Below the pieces are notes generated by a model. It searched no databases, was not told the origin of the DNA, and saw only the letters and a list, made by a program, of their open reading frames with translations. From Streptomyces caniferus (GTDB lineage Bacteria; Actinomycetota; Actinomycetes; Streptomycetales; Streptomycetaceae), in NCBI RefSeq assembly GCF_009811555.1, contig NZ_BLIN01000003.1, forward strand, positions 1,178,001 to 1,242,000: 64,000 nucleotides of DNA, given 5' to 3'. Below are positions 40,083 to 49,347 of the stretch, in pieces. The position numbers were made by a program, and so were the translations under genes. The first letter of the stretch is position 1. Each line of letters begins with the position of its first letter.

Positions 40083-42542
40083 TCAACAGGCGTCCGGCCG
40101 CGCCCTCCGTCGCGCCAGGTAGGGCGCCGTACGGCTTTGCGGTGCCGCCGCGACCTCGGCCGGGGTTCCGGCCGCCACGATCCGGCCGCCGTCCGCACCG
40201 CCGCCCGGCCCGAGGTCGATGACGTGGTCGGCACCGGCGACCACCCCCATGTCGTGCTCGACGACCACGACCGTGTGCCCGGCGTCGACCAGGCCGTGCA
40301 GCTGGCGCAGCAGCACCTCGGTATCGGCGGGGTGCAGCCCGGTGGTGGGCTCGTCGAGGAGGTAGAGGGTGTGGCCGCGGCGGGTCCGCTGGAGTTCGGT
40401 GGCGAGCTTGATGCGCTGTGCCTCGCCGCCGGACAGTTCGGTCGCGGGCTGGCCGAGTCGCAGGTAGCCGAGGCCCACGTCCTGGAGGGTGCGCAGGCTG
40501 CGGGCCGCCGCGGGGACATCGGCCAGGAAACCGGCGGCGGCGTCCACGGTCATCGCCAGGACGTCGGCGATGGTCCGGTCCCGGTAGGTGATCTCCAGGG
40601 TCTCGGGCCGGTAGCGGGCGCCGTGGCAGGCGGTGCAGGGTGCGTACGTCCCGGGCAGGAAGAGGAGTTCGACGGCGACGAAGCCCTCGCCCTGGCAGGT
40701 CTCGCAGCGGCCGCTGGCGACGTTGAAGGAGAACCGGCCCGCCGTGTAGCCGCGGGCGCGGGCCTCGTCGGTGGCGGCGAAGACCTTGCGCACCGCGTCG
40801 AACAGCCCGGTGTAGGTGGCGAGGTTGGAGCGCGGGGTCCGGCCGATCGGCTTCTGGTCGACGCGGACCAGCCGGTCGATGGCTTCCAGGCCCTCGGCCG
40901 CGACGAGCTGTGCCCGTGCCGTCGGTCCGGTGCTCTCGCCGTCGGCGGCGTCCTGCTGCTCCTCGCCGCCCGTGCCGAGGTGGTCCCGTACGGCGTCCGC
41001 GAGCACGCGGGTGACCAGGGTCGATTTGCCCGATCCCGAGACGCCGGTGACGGCGGTGAAGACGCCGAGCGGGAAGACCGCGTCCAGGCCGCGCAGGTTG
41101 TGCAGGGTCACGCCGCGCAGCGTCAGTGTGCCCGAGGGGCCGCGTACGGTGCGCTCGGCGGGTGGTGCGGTGTCGAAGAGGAACCGGCGGGTGGCGGAGG
41201 CGGGGGCGTCGGCCAGCGCGGCGACGGGACCGCTGTGGAGCACCTGTCCGCCGTGTTCCCCGGCGTGCGGGCCGACGTCCACGATCCAGTCGGCGCGGCG
41301 CACCACGTCCATGTCGTGCTCGACGACGAACAGCGAGTTGCCCGCTTCCTTGAGCCGCCCCAGCACCGTGAGCAGGGACTCCGTGTCGGCGGGGTGGAGA
41401 CCGGCGGACGGCTCGTCCAGGACGTAGACGACGCCGAAGAGGCCGGAGCGCAGCTGGGTGGCCAGCCGCAGCCGCTGGAGTTCACCGGCGGACAGGGTGG
41501 GCGAGGGCCGGTCCATGCTCAGGTAGCCCAGGCCGAGTTCGGTGAGGACGTCGATACGGGCCACCAGGTCGCGGGCGAGCACCGGTGCCACCTCGTCGTC
41601 CGTCCGCTCGGCGGTGGGCCGCAGCACCTGGGCGAGGGCGTTCAGCGGGCGGCCCGCGAGGGTGGCGATGTCATGGCCCTCGAAGGTGACGGCCAGCGCC
41701 TCCGGGCGCAGCCGCCGTCCGTGGCACACCGGGCAGGGCTCGGCGACCATGAATCCCTGGACGCGCCTGCGCAGGGTCTCGCTCTTGGAGTCGGCGAAGG
41801 TGTGCAGCACATAGCGCCGGGCGCTCATGTACTGGCCCTTGTAGGGGCGTTGGATCCGGCCCACGTCGCGGACCGGGTGCACGGTGACGACGGGCTGTTC
41901 GTCGGTGAACAGGATCCAGTCCCGGTCGGCCCGCGGCAGCTCGCGCCAGGGCCGGTCGATGTCGTGTCCGAGGGCGTCGAGGATGTCGCGGAGGTTCTTG
42001 CCCTGCCAGGCCCCGGGCCAGGCGGCGACGGCGCCGTCGCGGACCGAGAGCGAGGGGTCGGGGACGAGGGACTCCTCGGTGACCCGGTGGACGGTGCCCA
42101 GGCCGTGGCACTCCGGGCAGGCGCCGGCCGCGGTATTGGGCGAGAAGGCGTCCGAATCCAGTCGTTCCGGCACCCCCTCGGGGTAGTCGCCGGCGCGGGA
42201 GAAGAGCATGCGCAGGGTGTTGGAGAGGGTGGTGACGGTGCCGACCGAGGAGCGGGAGGTGGGCGCGGAGCGCCGCTGTTCCAGGGCGACGGCGGGCGGC
42301 AGTCCGGTGATGTCCTCGACCTTGGGCGCGCCTACCTGGTGGATCAGGCGCCGGGCGTAGGGGGCCACCGACTCGAAGTAGCGGCGTTGCGCCTCCGCGT
42401 AGATGGTGCCGAAGGCGAGGGAGGACTTGCCCGATCCGGACACCCCGGTGAACGCGACCAGCGCGTCCCTCGGGATGTCCACATCGACGGTGCGGAGGTT
42501 GTGCTCACGGGCGCCGCGCACCCGTACGTACGAGTCGGCCAT
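40083..42542 (-). CDS. UvrA-like ABC ATPase (UvrA2 / drug-resistance type)
   Basis: About 819 residues, a UvrA-family dual ABC ATPase. Two Walker A motifs ([28 protein letters not shown]), two signatures ([30 protein letters not shown]) and two Walker B regions ([25 protein letters not shown]) are present. Zinc-finger cysteines occur in [17 protein letters not shown] and CETCQGEG...CTACHGARY. It is shorter than canonical UvrA (about 950), the size of UvrA2/DrrC-like proteins linked to drug or DNA-damage resistance. The start is uncertain: an ATG at 42542 has GGAGGG directly before it, and a GTG at 42560 is an alternative. Confidence 0.92.
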   Translation of the reverse strand: MADSYVRVRGAREHNLRTVDVDIPRDALVAFTGVSGSGKSSLAFGTIYAEAQRRYFESVAPYARRLIHQVGAPKVEDITGLPPAVALEQRRSAPTSRSSVGTVTTLSNTLRMLFSRAGDYPEGVPERLDSDAFSPNTAAGACPECHGLGTVHRVTEESLVPDPSLSVRDGAVAAWPGAWQGKNLRDILDALGHDIDRPWRELPRADRDWILFTDEQPVVTVHPVRDVGRIQRPYKGQYMSARRYVLHTFADSKSETLRRRVQGFMVAEPCPVCHGRRLRPEALAVTFEGHDIATLAGRPLNALAQVLRPTAERTDDEVAPVLARDLVARIDVLTELGLGYLSMDRPSPTLSAGELQRLRLATQLRSGLFGVVYVLDEPSAGLHPADTESLLTVLGRLKEAGNSLFVVEHDMDVVRRADWIVDVGPHAGEHGGQVLHSGPVAALADAPASATRRFLFDTAPPAERTVRGPSGTLTLRGVTLHNLRGLDAVFPLGVFTAVTGVSGSGKSTLVTRVLADAVRDHLGTGGEEQQDAADGESTGPTARAQLVAAEGLEAIDRLVRVDQKPIGRTPRSNLATYTGLFDAVRKVFAATDEARARGYTAGRFSFNVASGRCETCQGEGFVAVELLFLPGTYAPCTACHGARYRPETLEITYRDRTIADVLAMTVDAAAGFLADVPAAARSLRTLQDVGLGYLRLGQPATELSGGEAQRIKLATELQRTRRGHTLYLLDEPTTGLHPADTEVLLRQLHGLVDAGHTVVVVEHDMGVVAGADHVIDLGPGGGADGGRIVAAGTPAEVAAAPQSRTAPYLARRRARPDAC

Positions 42543-42582
42543 CCCTCCATGATCGGGCACGGTCCCCCGTGGTCGGGCACGG

Positions 42583-43956
42583 TCAGCCGTCCGCCGTGGC
42601 GGCGGCGACCCGCTCGCGGGCCTCCTCCCAGGGCAGCGGGGTGGCGACGACCGCGCGCAGCGCCCGGGCCTGGCGGGGCGGGAGCCCGGCCGCGAGCACG
42701 CCGACGGCGTTGCCGTCCCGGCCGTAGAGCGCCAGGGCGCGGCGCTCGGCCCGGTCCAGGACGGTGGTCTCGACCCGGTCGGCGCCCGCGGTCGGTCCGT
42801 ACGCCTGGATCTTGACGGCGTACTGGTCGGACCAGAAGTACGGCACGGGGGCGAACGGGCGGCGTTCCTGGGCGGGGGCGGCGTCCTCGGCCGCAGCGGG
42901 GGCCTCCGCGGCCAGTTCGGCGAGGAGGTTACGGGCGGCGGCCATGCCCTGTTCGGTGGCGTTCATCCGGTGCTCGAAGCGCAGCGGGCGGCCGTGGACC
43001 GGATGGTCCCAGCGGGCCACATCGCCCGCCGCGTAGATGCCGGGGGCGGCGGCGCAGTACGTGTCGCAGCGCAGTCCGTCGGTGGTGTCCAGGGCCGGGT
43101 CGTCGAGCCATCCGACGGCGGGCCGGGAGCCGATCGCCAGCAGTACGAGGTCGGCCGGCAGCCGGGTGCCTCCCCCGGCGGCTACGCCCCCACTGCCGGG
43201 GGGACCCCCATGGGCCAGCCGTACGGCTGTCACCCGCGGGTCGCCGGCACCGTCCTGGTCCGCGGGCGCCGTCTCGAAGCCGTCGACCGCCGCGGTGAGC
43301 AGCCGGACGCCCCGGGCGCGGTGCTCCTCGGCGAGCAGCTCGCCGACCTCGGTGCCGACGACGGCGGCCATCGGTGTCGGCCCGATCCCGACGAGGGTGA
43401 CCTCGTGTCCCAACTCTCGCGCCACCGCGGCGGCTTCACAGCCCAGGACGCCGTTTCCGACGATCACCACGCGCCGGCCGCCTCCCCCTCCCCCGGCGGC
43501 TACGTCCTCACTGCCGGGGGCACCCCCATTGGCCAGGCCGCTTCGCAGGGCCAGTGCGTCGTCGAGGGTGCGCAGGGTGTGCACGCCGGCGATGCGGTCG
43601 GCACCGGGCAGCGTACGGGCCGCCACACCGGTCGCGATGATCACTCCGGCGCAGCCGAGCTGCTCGCCGCCGTCGAGGGTGAGGGTGCGCGTCGCCACGT
43701 CGAGGCCCGTGGCCCGGGTGCCGAGCCGCAGGTCGAGAGCGAGCGGGGCGAGCTGCTCCGCGGTGCGCAGCGTCAGCTTCTCCGGCGTCCAGTCGCCGTG
43801 CAGCAGCTGCTTGGACAACGGCGGCCGGTCGTACGGGAGATGGGGTTCGTCGCCGATGAGGGTGAGCGGGCCGCGCCAGCCGGAGCGGCGCAGCGCCTCG
43901 ACCGCGGCGAGGCCGGCCGCCGAGGCGCCGACGACGGCGATCGGCAGCCCGGTCAT
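42583..43956 (-). CDS. FAD-dependent ferredoxin reductase (NAD(P)H)
   Basis: A 457-residue ferredoxin-NAD(P) reductase of the glutathione-reductase-like type. Two Rossmann motifs are visible, VVGASAAGLAAVEALRR (FAD) and VVIVGNGVLGCEAAAVAREL (NAD(P)H), and the FAD-binding YAAGDVARWDHPVHGRP. Two Gly/Ala/Pro-rich insertions (around GGAPGSEDVAAGGGG and HGGPPGSGGVAAGGG) correspond to two 49-bp REP-like repeats at DNA level; both keep the frame. ATG at 43956 overlaps the ferredoxin stop as ATGA. With the upstream ferredoxin it forms a redox pair for a cytochrome P450, but no partner P450 is adjacent. Confidence 0.93.
   Translation of the reverse strand: MTGLPIAVVGASAAGLAAVEALRRSGWRGPLTLIGDEPHLPYDRPPLSKQLLHGDWTPEKLTLRTAEQLAPLALDLRLGTRATGLDVATRTLTLDGGEQLGCAGVIIATGVAARTLPGADRIAGVHTLRTLDDALALRSGLANGGAPGSEDVAAGGGGGGRRVVIVGNGVLGCEAAAVARELGHEVTLVGIGPTPMAAVVGTEVGELLAEEHRARGVRLLTAAVDGFETAPADQDGAGDPRVTAVRLAHGGPPGSGGVAAGGGTRLPADLVLLAIGSRPAVGWLDDPALDTTDGLRCDTYCAAAPGIYAAGDVARWDHPVHGRPLRFEHRMNATEQGMAAARNLLAELAAEAPAAAEDAAPAQERRPFAPVPYFWSDQYAVKIQAYGPTAGADRVETTVLDRAERRALALYGRDGNAVGVLAAGLPPRQARALRAVVATPLPWEEARERVAAATADG
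43169..43217. repeat. 49-bp REP-like element, copy 1, inside the ferredoxin reductase gene
   Basis: Begins CCTCCCCCGGCGGCTACG and ends ACCCCCATGGGCCA. It is 45/49 identical to 43487-43535. Shape (G/C-rich ends complementary to each other) matches the mobile interspersed palindromes seen in Streptomyces. Confidence 0.8.
43487..43535. repeat. 49-bp REP-like element, copy 2, inside the ferredoxin reductase gene
   Basis: Second copy, four mismatches to copy 1, 270 bp away, in the same orientation. Both insertions are 3n in effect and left the reading frame open. Confidence 0.8.
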
Positions 43957-44147
43957 GCGTGTACCTCGATCACGGCGGCCGGGCAGATGGCGGCCGCCTC
44001 GTGCACCGCGTCGTGCTGTTCGACGGGCGGTTCGGCGTCGAGGAGGACGACGACGCCGTCCTCCTCGCGCTGGTCGAAGACCTCGGGGGCGATCAGCACG
44101 CACTGGCCGGCGGCGCAGCACTTGTCGGCATCAAGGGTGATCTTCAT
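43953..44147 (-). CDS. [3Fe-4S]-type ferredoxin
   Basis: A 64-residue ferredoxin of the P450-partner type. The cluster ligands are in KCCAAGQCVLIAPEVFDQ and the C-terminal ICPAAVIEV; the second cysteine of a 4Fe-4S motif is replaced as in 3Fe-4S ferredoxins. ATG at 44147. Its TGA overlaps the reductase ATG. Expected to carry electrons from the reductase to a P450. Confidence 0.92.
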   Translation of the reverse strand: MKITLDADKCCAAGQCVLIAPEVFDQREEDGVVVLLDAEPPVEQHDAVHEAAAICPAAVIEVHA

Positions 44148-44334
44148 GTCAGGGCGCTCCGTGGGATTGCTGTGGTGGGAGTGGGAAACGACCGGGCCGG
44201 GGCACAAGTGCCCGGCGGGGGTCCCGCGCCGGCCCGTCGCACGCGGCGCCGCCGCTCCGTACCACCGTGCAGCGCCGTACCTCCGTACCGCCGCATCACC
44301 GCGCCTCCGTACCGCCCGCCGCTACGCTGCGCGG

Positions 44335-45279
44335 ATGGCTTCCCCGCACGCCCCCGACCGTTTCCCCGCGACGCTCCCCGTGGTCCGGCAGATGGGACGG
44401 ACCGCCTCGGGGCGGGCCTGGCTGGACCGGCTGCCCGGGATCGTCCAGGAGCTCGAGGAGCGCTGGGAACTGCGGCTCGGCGCCCCGTTCCACGGCGGCA
44501 GCTGCTCGTGGGTGGCGCCGGCCCGGCGGCCCGGCGGCGAGCCCGCCGTGCTCAAGGTGACCTGGCCGCACCGCGAGGCCGACGGCGAGGGACCTGCGCT
44601 GCGCGCCTGGGGCGGCAACGGCGCCGTACGGCTGCTGCGCCGGTCCCGGGAACGGGGCGCGCTCCTGATCGAACGATGCCGCCCCGGCACGCCGCTCGGG
44701 GACGCCCCGCTCCCGCCTGCCGAGCGGCTCACCCTCGCCGCGAGCGTGCTGCGCCGGCTGTGGACCGCTCCCCCGCCGCCCGACGGCACACTGGAGCGGG
44801 TGGAAACGGTGTGCGCCGAGTGGGCCGACCTCCTCCAGGAACGGATGAGGCGGTTGCGGCCGGACTACGACCCGGGGCTGGTGGCGCTCGGGGCCGAGCT
44901 GCTGCGCACCCTGCCGACGACCGCCGCCCGGGATGTCGTGGTGCACGGCGACGCCAACCCGGGCAATGTGCTGGCGGCGGAGCGCCGGCCGTGGCTGGCC
45001 ATCGATCCCAAGCCGATGGTCGGCGACCCGGCGTACGACGCCTGGCCGCTGGTGACGCAGCTCGACGACCCCTTCGCGCACCCGGACCCGCGGCGTACGC
45101 TCCGCGAGCGGTACGCGCTGGTGGCCGACGCACTGGACGAGCAGCCCGCGCGGCTGCTCGCCTGGTCGGTGGCGCGCGGCGTGGAGAGCGCCCTGTGGAG
45201 CGCCGATCACGACGACATCGCGGGCGGGGCCGAGGAGTTGGCGAAGGTACGGCTGCTGGCGGAACTGGCGGAACGGTGA
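44335..45279 (+). CDS. Aminoglycoside phosphotransferase family (streptomycin 6-kinase-like) protein
   Basis: A 314-residue APH-fold kinase. The catalytic loop VVHGDANPGNVLA (about residues 203-215) and the Mg2+ Asp in AIDPKPMVGDPAYD (about 224) are intact, with FHGGSCSWVAP and AVLKVTWPHREA as the nucleotide-binding region. It belongs to the APH(6)/hydroxyurea-kinase group, some of which confer antibiotic resistance; the natural substrate here is unknown. ATG at 44335. Convergent with the kinase gene at 45311. Confidence 0.9.
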   Translation: MASPHAPDRFPATLPVVRQMGRTASGRAWLDRLPGIVQELEERWELRLGAPFHGGSCSWVAPARRPGGEPAVLKVTWPHREADGEGPALRAWGGNGAVRLLRRSRERGALLIERCRPGTPLGDAPLPPAERLTLAASVLRRLWTAPPPPDGTLERVETVCAEWADLLQERMRRLRPDYDPGLVALGAELLRTLPTTAARDVVVHGDANPGNVLAAERRPWLAIDPKPMVGDPAYDAWPLVTQLDDPFAHPDPRRTLRERYALVADALDEQPARLLAWSVARGVESALWSADHDDIAGGAEELAKVRLLAELAER

Positions 45280-45310
45280 CCGCCGGAGTGCCCCGGTGGC
45301 ACTACAAGCG

Positions 45311-46378
45311 TCACAAGCCGTACGGCCCGCCGATCCGGCGGAGCTCCTCCAGCGGGTACGGGGTCCGTCGGCTCTCCTTCTGCACCTTGCGGTAGAAGCC
45401 CGCCATCACCGCGGCGAGCGGCGCGTGCTGGGCGAGGAGCGCCGCGGCCTGCCCCGGGACCCCCGAAGGGCGCTCGCCGGCGGCGCATGCGCGCACCCAT
45501 GCGTCGCGCTCGTCCCTGCCGTACCCGTACAGATGGGCGACCAGCCAGTGCACCAGATGCGTGACGGTGTAACAGCGGTCATAGGTCCGGTGCCGGTCGA
45601 AGAAGGCGGCCTCCTCCGGCGACAGCGCGAACCGGGAGGAGACGGCGAGGCCGTAGTCCGCGAAGAAGAGACGCCGGCCGTCGGTCAGGATGTTCTCGAA
45701 GTGGGCGTCGAAGTGCAGGAGCCCACGCGCGTTCATGAACGAGACGCCGGCCGCCAGCTCCCGTTCCACCATGGCGCACGCCCGGTCGGCCGCCTCGTCA
45801 CCGGCGTCGAGCCGCGCGCCCAGCCATTCGTGCAGGTTCTGCGGGATGTACTCCAGGAACAGCGCGACGGTCGCCGAGGACCGCTGGAGCGCCTCGATCC
45901 GGTGGCGCACCTCCGGGCCGCCGCCCCAATAGGCGACGGCCCGTTCCACGTCCGCGAGTTCGTCGGGAAGCGACGTCTCCGTGGCCGGCAGCACCCGCCA
46001 GTGGTACATCAGCGGAAAGCCCTGGTACTCCCCCGCGAGCACCCAGTTCGTCGTCATGAGCTGCGCGGCCAGCTCCCGCCAGGCACCGAAGCCCGGCCCG
46101 CCGATGCCGTACTGGCAGAAGGCGGGCAGCCCGAAGAGGTTCGCCGTGGACCGGACGTTCTCCGGCTGCCGCTCCGGATCGGTGAGGGGCACCTGCTTCA
46201 CGAAGACCGGGGTTCCGTCGACGTCCAGCAGCGCGGACTTTCCGCCGATGCCCTTCCCGAGCGGCGTGGCCGCGTCCACCAGCTCGCGCAGTCCGCGGTC
46301 GCTGCACAGGGCCAGGGAGGTGGCGACGGAACTGTGGGCGGCCAGCCGGGCACCGCGGGACCTGCCGTGATGTTGCAC
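45311..46378 (-). CDS. Atypical protein-kinase-fold protein
   Basis: A 355-residue protein of the protein-kinase-like fold. The ATP-binding region includes LGKGIGGKSALLDVDGTPVF and VKQVPLTDPE, the catalytic loop is LLHFDAHFENILTDG (HxDxxxxN form, about residue 224), and the metal motif is ADYG in place of DFG. No membrane segments or known regulatory domains are seen. GTG at 46378 has GGAGG six bases upstream. It lies 93 bp downstream of, and probably in an operon with, the Mrr/TerD fusion gene, so a role in the same stress or defence response is likely (inference). Confidence 0.8.
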   Translation of the reverse strand: MQHHGRSRGARLAAHSSVATSLALCSDRGLRELVDAATPLGKGIGGKSALLDVDGTPVFVKQVPLTDPERQPENVRSTANLFGLPAFCQYGIGGPGFGAWRELAAQLMTTNWVLAGEYQGFPLMYHWRVLPATETSLPDELADVERAVAYWGGGPEVRHRIEALQRSSATVALFLEYIPQNLHEWLGARLDAGDEAADRACAMVERELAAGVSFMNARGLLHFDAHFENILTDGRRLFFADYGLAVSSRFALSPEEAAFFDRHRTYDRCYTVTHLVHWLVAHLYGYGRDERDAWVRACAAGERPSGVPGQAAALLAQHAPLAAVMAGFYRKVQKESRRTPYPLEELRRIGGPYGL

Positions 46379-46471
46379 TTCTGCCTCCAGTTGAGCCGTC
46401 GCCGGTTCCGCTTCTGCGGGGACGGCACGGTGGCCGCCCGGGTCCCGGACCCAGGCCCGCGAAAGGGGCCC

Positions 46472-48550
46472 TCAGGCGACGTCGATGCCGTACTCCTGCA
46501 CCAGGGCTTCCAGGCCTCCGGGGAAGCCCCTGCCGCCGATCACGAAGTCCCAGTCGCCGCCCGCCCGTTGGCGGAACGAGCCGAGCACCAGAGCGGTCTC
46601 GCCGCGCCGCCCGTCCGAGACCTCCAGGCTGCCCAGCTCCTCCCCCGACGCGTCCAGCAGCCGGATCCGGGCATCGGTGAAACCGGCGAGATCGGCGTCC
46701 GGGTCGACCTGGGGGTCGATCGCCGCGACCAGGACCAGCCGGTCGGCGTCCGGCGGCAGCTCCTCGAACCGCACCTGCATCGCGGCCCGGTCGGGGGCGA
46801 AGCCGGGCAGCATCCGGACCGAACCGTCCGGACTGCGCGGGTTGTTGTAGAAGACGAAGTGCTCGTCGCTGAGCACGCTGGTCCCCTTGCACACCAGGGC
46901 ACAGACGTCGAGGGCGACCTCGCCGGACCAGTTCATGCCGAGGATGTTGTGGTCCGGCGCCTCGTCGGCGGTGGCGGGGCCGGACGGGGCGTCCGCGCCG
47001 AGACGTCCGCGCAGCCCGTAGCGGCCTAGGAGATCGACGAGTTCGGGACCGGCGATGAGGCTGAGCGGTTTGCCGTTGGCGAAGGTGTGGGCGCCGGGGC
47101 CGAACCGGGAGGTGGTCACCAGCACCCCCTTGTTGGCGCCCTCGGACTGGACGGTGCCGTAGAGGTCGCGGACCGCGGTGGGCGGGACGGTGTTGCGGTA
47201 GCGCTTGACCTGCACCACGATCTTGCCGCCGCGGATCGGGTCGGGGTCCAGCGCGTCGACGTCGACGCCACCGTCGCCGGACCGCTGTGTGGTCACCGCC
47301 TGCATGCCCATGGCGCGGAACAGCTCGGCGATCAGGTTCTCGAAGGCGATCGGATCCATCTCGTACAGATCCGGTTCGCTCTGTGTGCCGTGCGAGACGA
47401 CCCCGCCGCCGACATCGCCCGGCAGTCGCACCGGGCGTACCGCGGTGCGCTGGTCGGGGCGGGCGGCGAGCTGCCCGCGCAGCCCTTCGGTCAGGCACTC
47501 CACCGCGCCGACCTGTTCGAGCCGGAAGGAGTCGAACGCGCTGCGGGGCGCCATGACGGTCGCGAGGTACACCTGCGCCGGGCGGCCGGTCACCGGGTCC
47601 ACATCGTCCACGAAGCCGTTCAGCGCCACCGAGTCCAGCGTGCCGTGACCGTCGGCGGCGAAGAGGTCGCGCAGCACCAGCAGCATGCTCTGGGCCAGCA
47701 CGTCGCGGTAGAGCGCCCGGCGCTGCGCGGCCGGCCGGGTGGTCTCCTTCTCCTGGTCGGCGGTGGGCATATAGCGGACGGACCTGGTCTCCGGGACGAT
47801 GTCGTAGCCGGGGAGCTCCCAGTCGAGGACGAGCTGGCGGGCCGTCGGGTCGTAGGCGGCCGCGATCTGCCGGGGGAAGCCCTCCGGCCAGGCGGTGGAG
47901 GAGTACAGCGCGGCGGAGAAGTACTCGACGGCCGCGTCCGCGTGGCCGTCGCGCAGCCCGGCGAGCAGCTCCTCGATTCCGGAGTTGTGCTGCCGGATCT
48001 CGGCCAGGGCGCCCGCGGCCCACTGGTCGTACTGCTGCCGGTAGGCGGTGAGTTGCGCCTGCCGCCGGCTCTCCGCGGCCTGCGCCGTGAACCAGTCCTG
48101 CTCGTAGCGGGCGCGGGCCTCTTCCTGGGCCCGGTCGCGGCGGGCGCCGAGGTGCCAGCCGCCCGTCGGCGCGTGATAGCGGGCCGGGTCGGGCATCGGC
48201 ACCGGGGCGGCGAGGGCTCCCGGCGCGAACTCCGCTATCCGCTCGGGGCGCCGCAGCGCGGCGGCGGAGAACGCGGGGGCGCGGCAGCCGTCGGCGAGCA
48301 GGCCGGTCAGGGTGGCGACGCGGGCGTCCAGCTCCTCGGTCCGCCGCCGGGCGTCGGCCTCGCGCTGCTGCCGGTAGGCCGCCTGCCGCTCACGGTGCAT
48401 CCGCGCCATGGCGCGTTCGGCGTCCCGTGCCTGCCGTTCCTGGTCGCGCTGCTGCTGTGCTCGCGCGCGGCGCTGGGCTTCCTGCTGGCGCTGCTGCTGA
48501 CGCTGCGCCTCGGCCCAGACGGCCATTAATCCATGGGAACGGCGGCTCAT
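46472..48550 (-). CDS. Coiled-coil / Mrr-like restriction nuclease / TerD fusion protein
   Basis: A 692-residue multidomain protein. Residues 1-75 are a Gln/Arg/Ala coiled coil. A middle helical-plus-beta domain (about 100-380, e.g. RYEQDWFTAQAAESRRQAQL, LPGYDIVPETRSVRYMP) I cannot assign. An Mrr/restriction-endonuclease-like domain follows (about 393-513) with the D-Q/ExK site in SGDGGVDVDALDPDPIRGGK and IVVQVKRY. A C-terminal TerD domain ends the protein (about 533-692: NILGMNWSGEVALDVCALVC; FGIDVA-like end). TerD domains bind Ca2+ and mark tellurite/phage-stress systems; Mrr cuts modified DNA. The fusion with an adjacent atypical kinase suggests a Ter-type stress or antiphage module. ATG at 48550 with GGAGG upstream. 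Confidence 0.88.
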   Translation of the reverse strand: MSRRSHGLMAVWAEAQRQQQRQQEAQRRARAQQQRDQERQARDAERAMARMHRERQAAYRQQREADARRRTEELDARVATLTGLLADGCRAPAFSAAALRRPERIAEFAPGALAAPVPMPDPARYHAPTGGWHLGARRDRAQEEARARYEQDWFTAQAAESRRQAQLTAYRQQYDQWAAGALAEIRQHNSGIEELLAGLRDGHADAAVEYFSAALYSSTAWPEGFPRQIAAAYDPTARQLVLDWELPGYDIVPETRSVRYMPTADQEKETTRPAAQRRALYRDVLAQSMLLVLRDLFAADGHGTLDSVALNGFVDDVDPVTGRPAQVYLATVMAPRSAFDSFRLEQVGAVECLTEGLRGQLAARPDQRTAVRPVRLPGDVGGGVVSHGTQSEPDLYEMDPIAFENLIAELFRAMGMQAVTTQRSGDGGVDVDALDPDPIRGGKIVVQVKRYRNTVPPTAVRDLYGTVQSEGANKGVLVTTSRFGPGAHTFANGKPLSLIAGPELVDLLGRYGLRGRLGADAPSGPATADEAPDHNILGMNWSGEVALDVCALVCKGTSVLSDEHFVFYNNPRSPDGSVRMLPGFAPDRAAMQVRFEELPPDADRLVLVAAIDPQVDPDADLAGFTDARIRLLDASGEELGSLEVSDGRRGETALVLGSFRQRAGGDWDFVIGGRGFPGGLEALVQEYGIDVA

Positions 48551-48761
48551 CTCGCTTCGTGTCCTCCCCCCGGGGCACCTGCCCCGCAAACCCTGTGGAA
48601 GCGGTTTCACCTGCGCTGTTGGGGAGACTTTAGCGGGGGAGCAAGCGGCCGGTCACGGTCGGTACGAAGATTTCGCCCCGCATCGCACGCGACGCGCCGG
48701 CCACCGTTGCGGACCGGCCACGGACGTCGCCCGGCCGCCGCGAACGCACCGGCCCGGGGCG

Positions 48762-49109
48762 TCATCCGGTTGCTGCCGCCGCCCGCAGCTTCGCCGCCGT
48801 CACGGCCGGGTCGTACCCGTCGGGCACTCCGGCCACCAGCACCACATCGGCGTCGTTGTGCCGGGTGCGCAGCGGCAGGATCTCCCGATAGACGGGCGAT
48901 TCGTACCAGCCACGAGCCCGTGCCAGATCGGGAAAGGCGATGACGACGACGAACCCGGGCCAACTGCCCTCGGTGACCTCCACCTCCGCATCGTGGACGA
49001 GAAAGCGACCGCCGAACGGGTCCAGAGTCGGCTGGATCCTCTCGATGTACTCGAAGACCTCCGGATGCGGCGCGGCGGGACGGAGGTGAGCGATGGCGTA
49101 TGCGGTCAT
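48762..49109 (-). CDS. DUF1330 family protein
   Basis: A 115-residue alpha/beta protein of the DUF1330 ferredoxin-like fold (MTAYAIAHLRPAAPHPEVFE, FPDLARARGWYESPVYREI, LVAGVPDGYDP). Function unknown; relatives are often predicted as small enzymes or stress proteins. ATG at 49109 has GGAAGGG upstream. Divergent from the GH36 gene. Confidence 0.9.
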   Translation of the reverse strand: MTAYAIAHLRPAAPHPEVFEYIERIQPTLDPFGGRFLVHDAEVEVTEGSWPGFVVVIAFPDLARARGWYESPVYREILPLRTRHNDADVVLVAGVPDGYDPAVTAAKLRAAAATG

Positions 49110-49347
49110 GGGACTGCCCTTCCGGCGGATGGCGGGTGCATCGGCTGCCACGTTTCCAGGCTGCGCGGTGGGGGTCGATTACCTCCGGGGTCATCACGGC
49201 CGGCCGGCTGCCGCAGCGCCCTCTGGTGCGGCGACCCGGCCGTCCGGTACGTCTGACCGCACGACCGCCGCTCCCACGGCACGACCGCTGCCACGCATGT
49301 CCTTCACCGCCCTCACGCCCCGCACGTCCGCACGAAGGGATCCCGCC

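Noticed and set aside
46472..48550. A complete restriction-modification system
   Set aside because: Only a nuclease-like domain is present; no methyltransferase or specificity gene is nearby, and the TerD fusion points to a different type of system.
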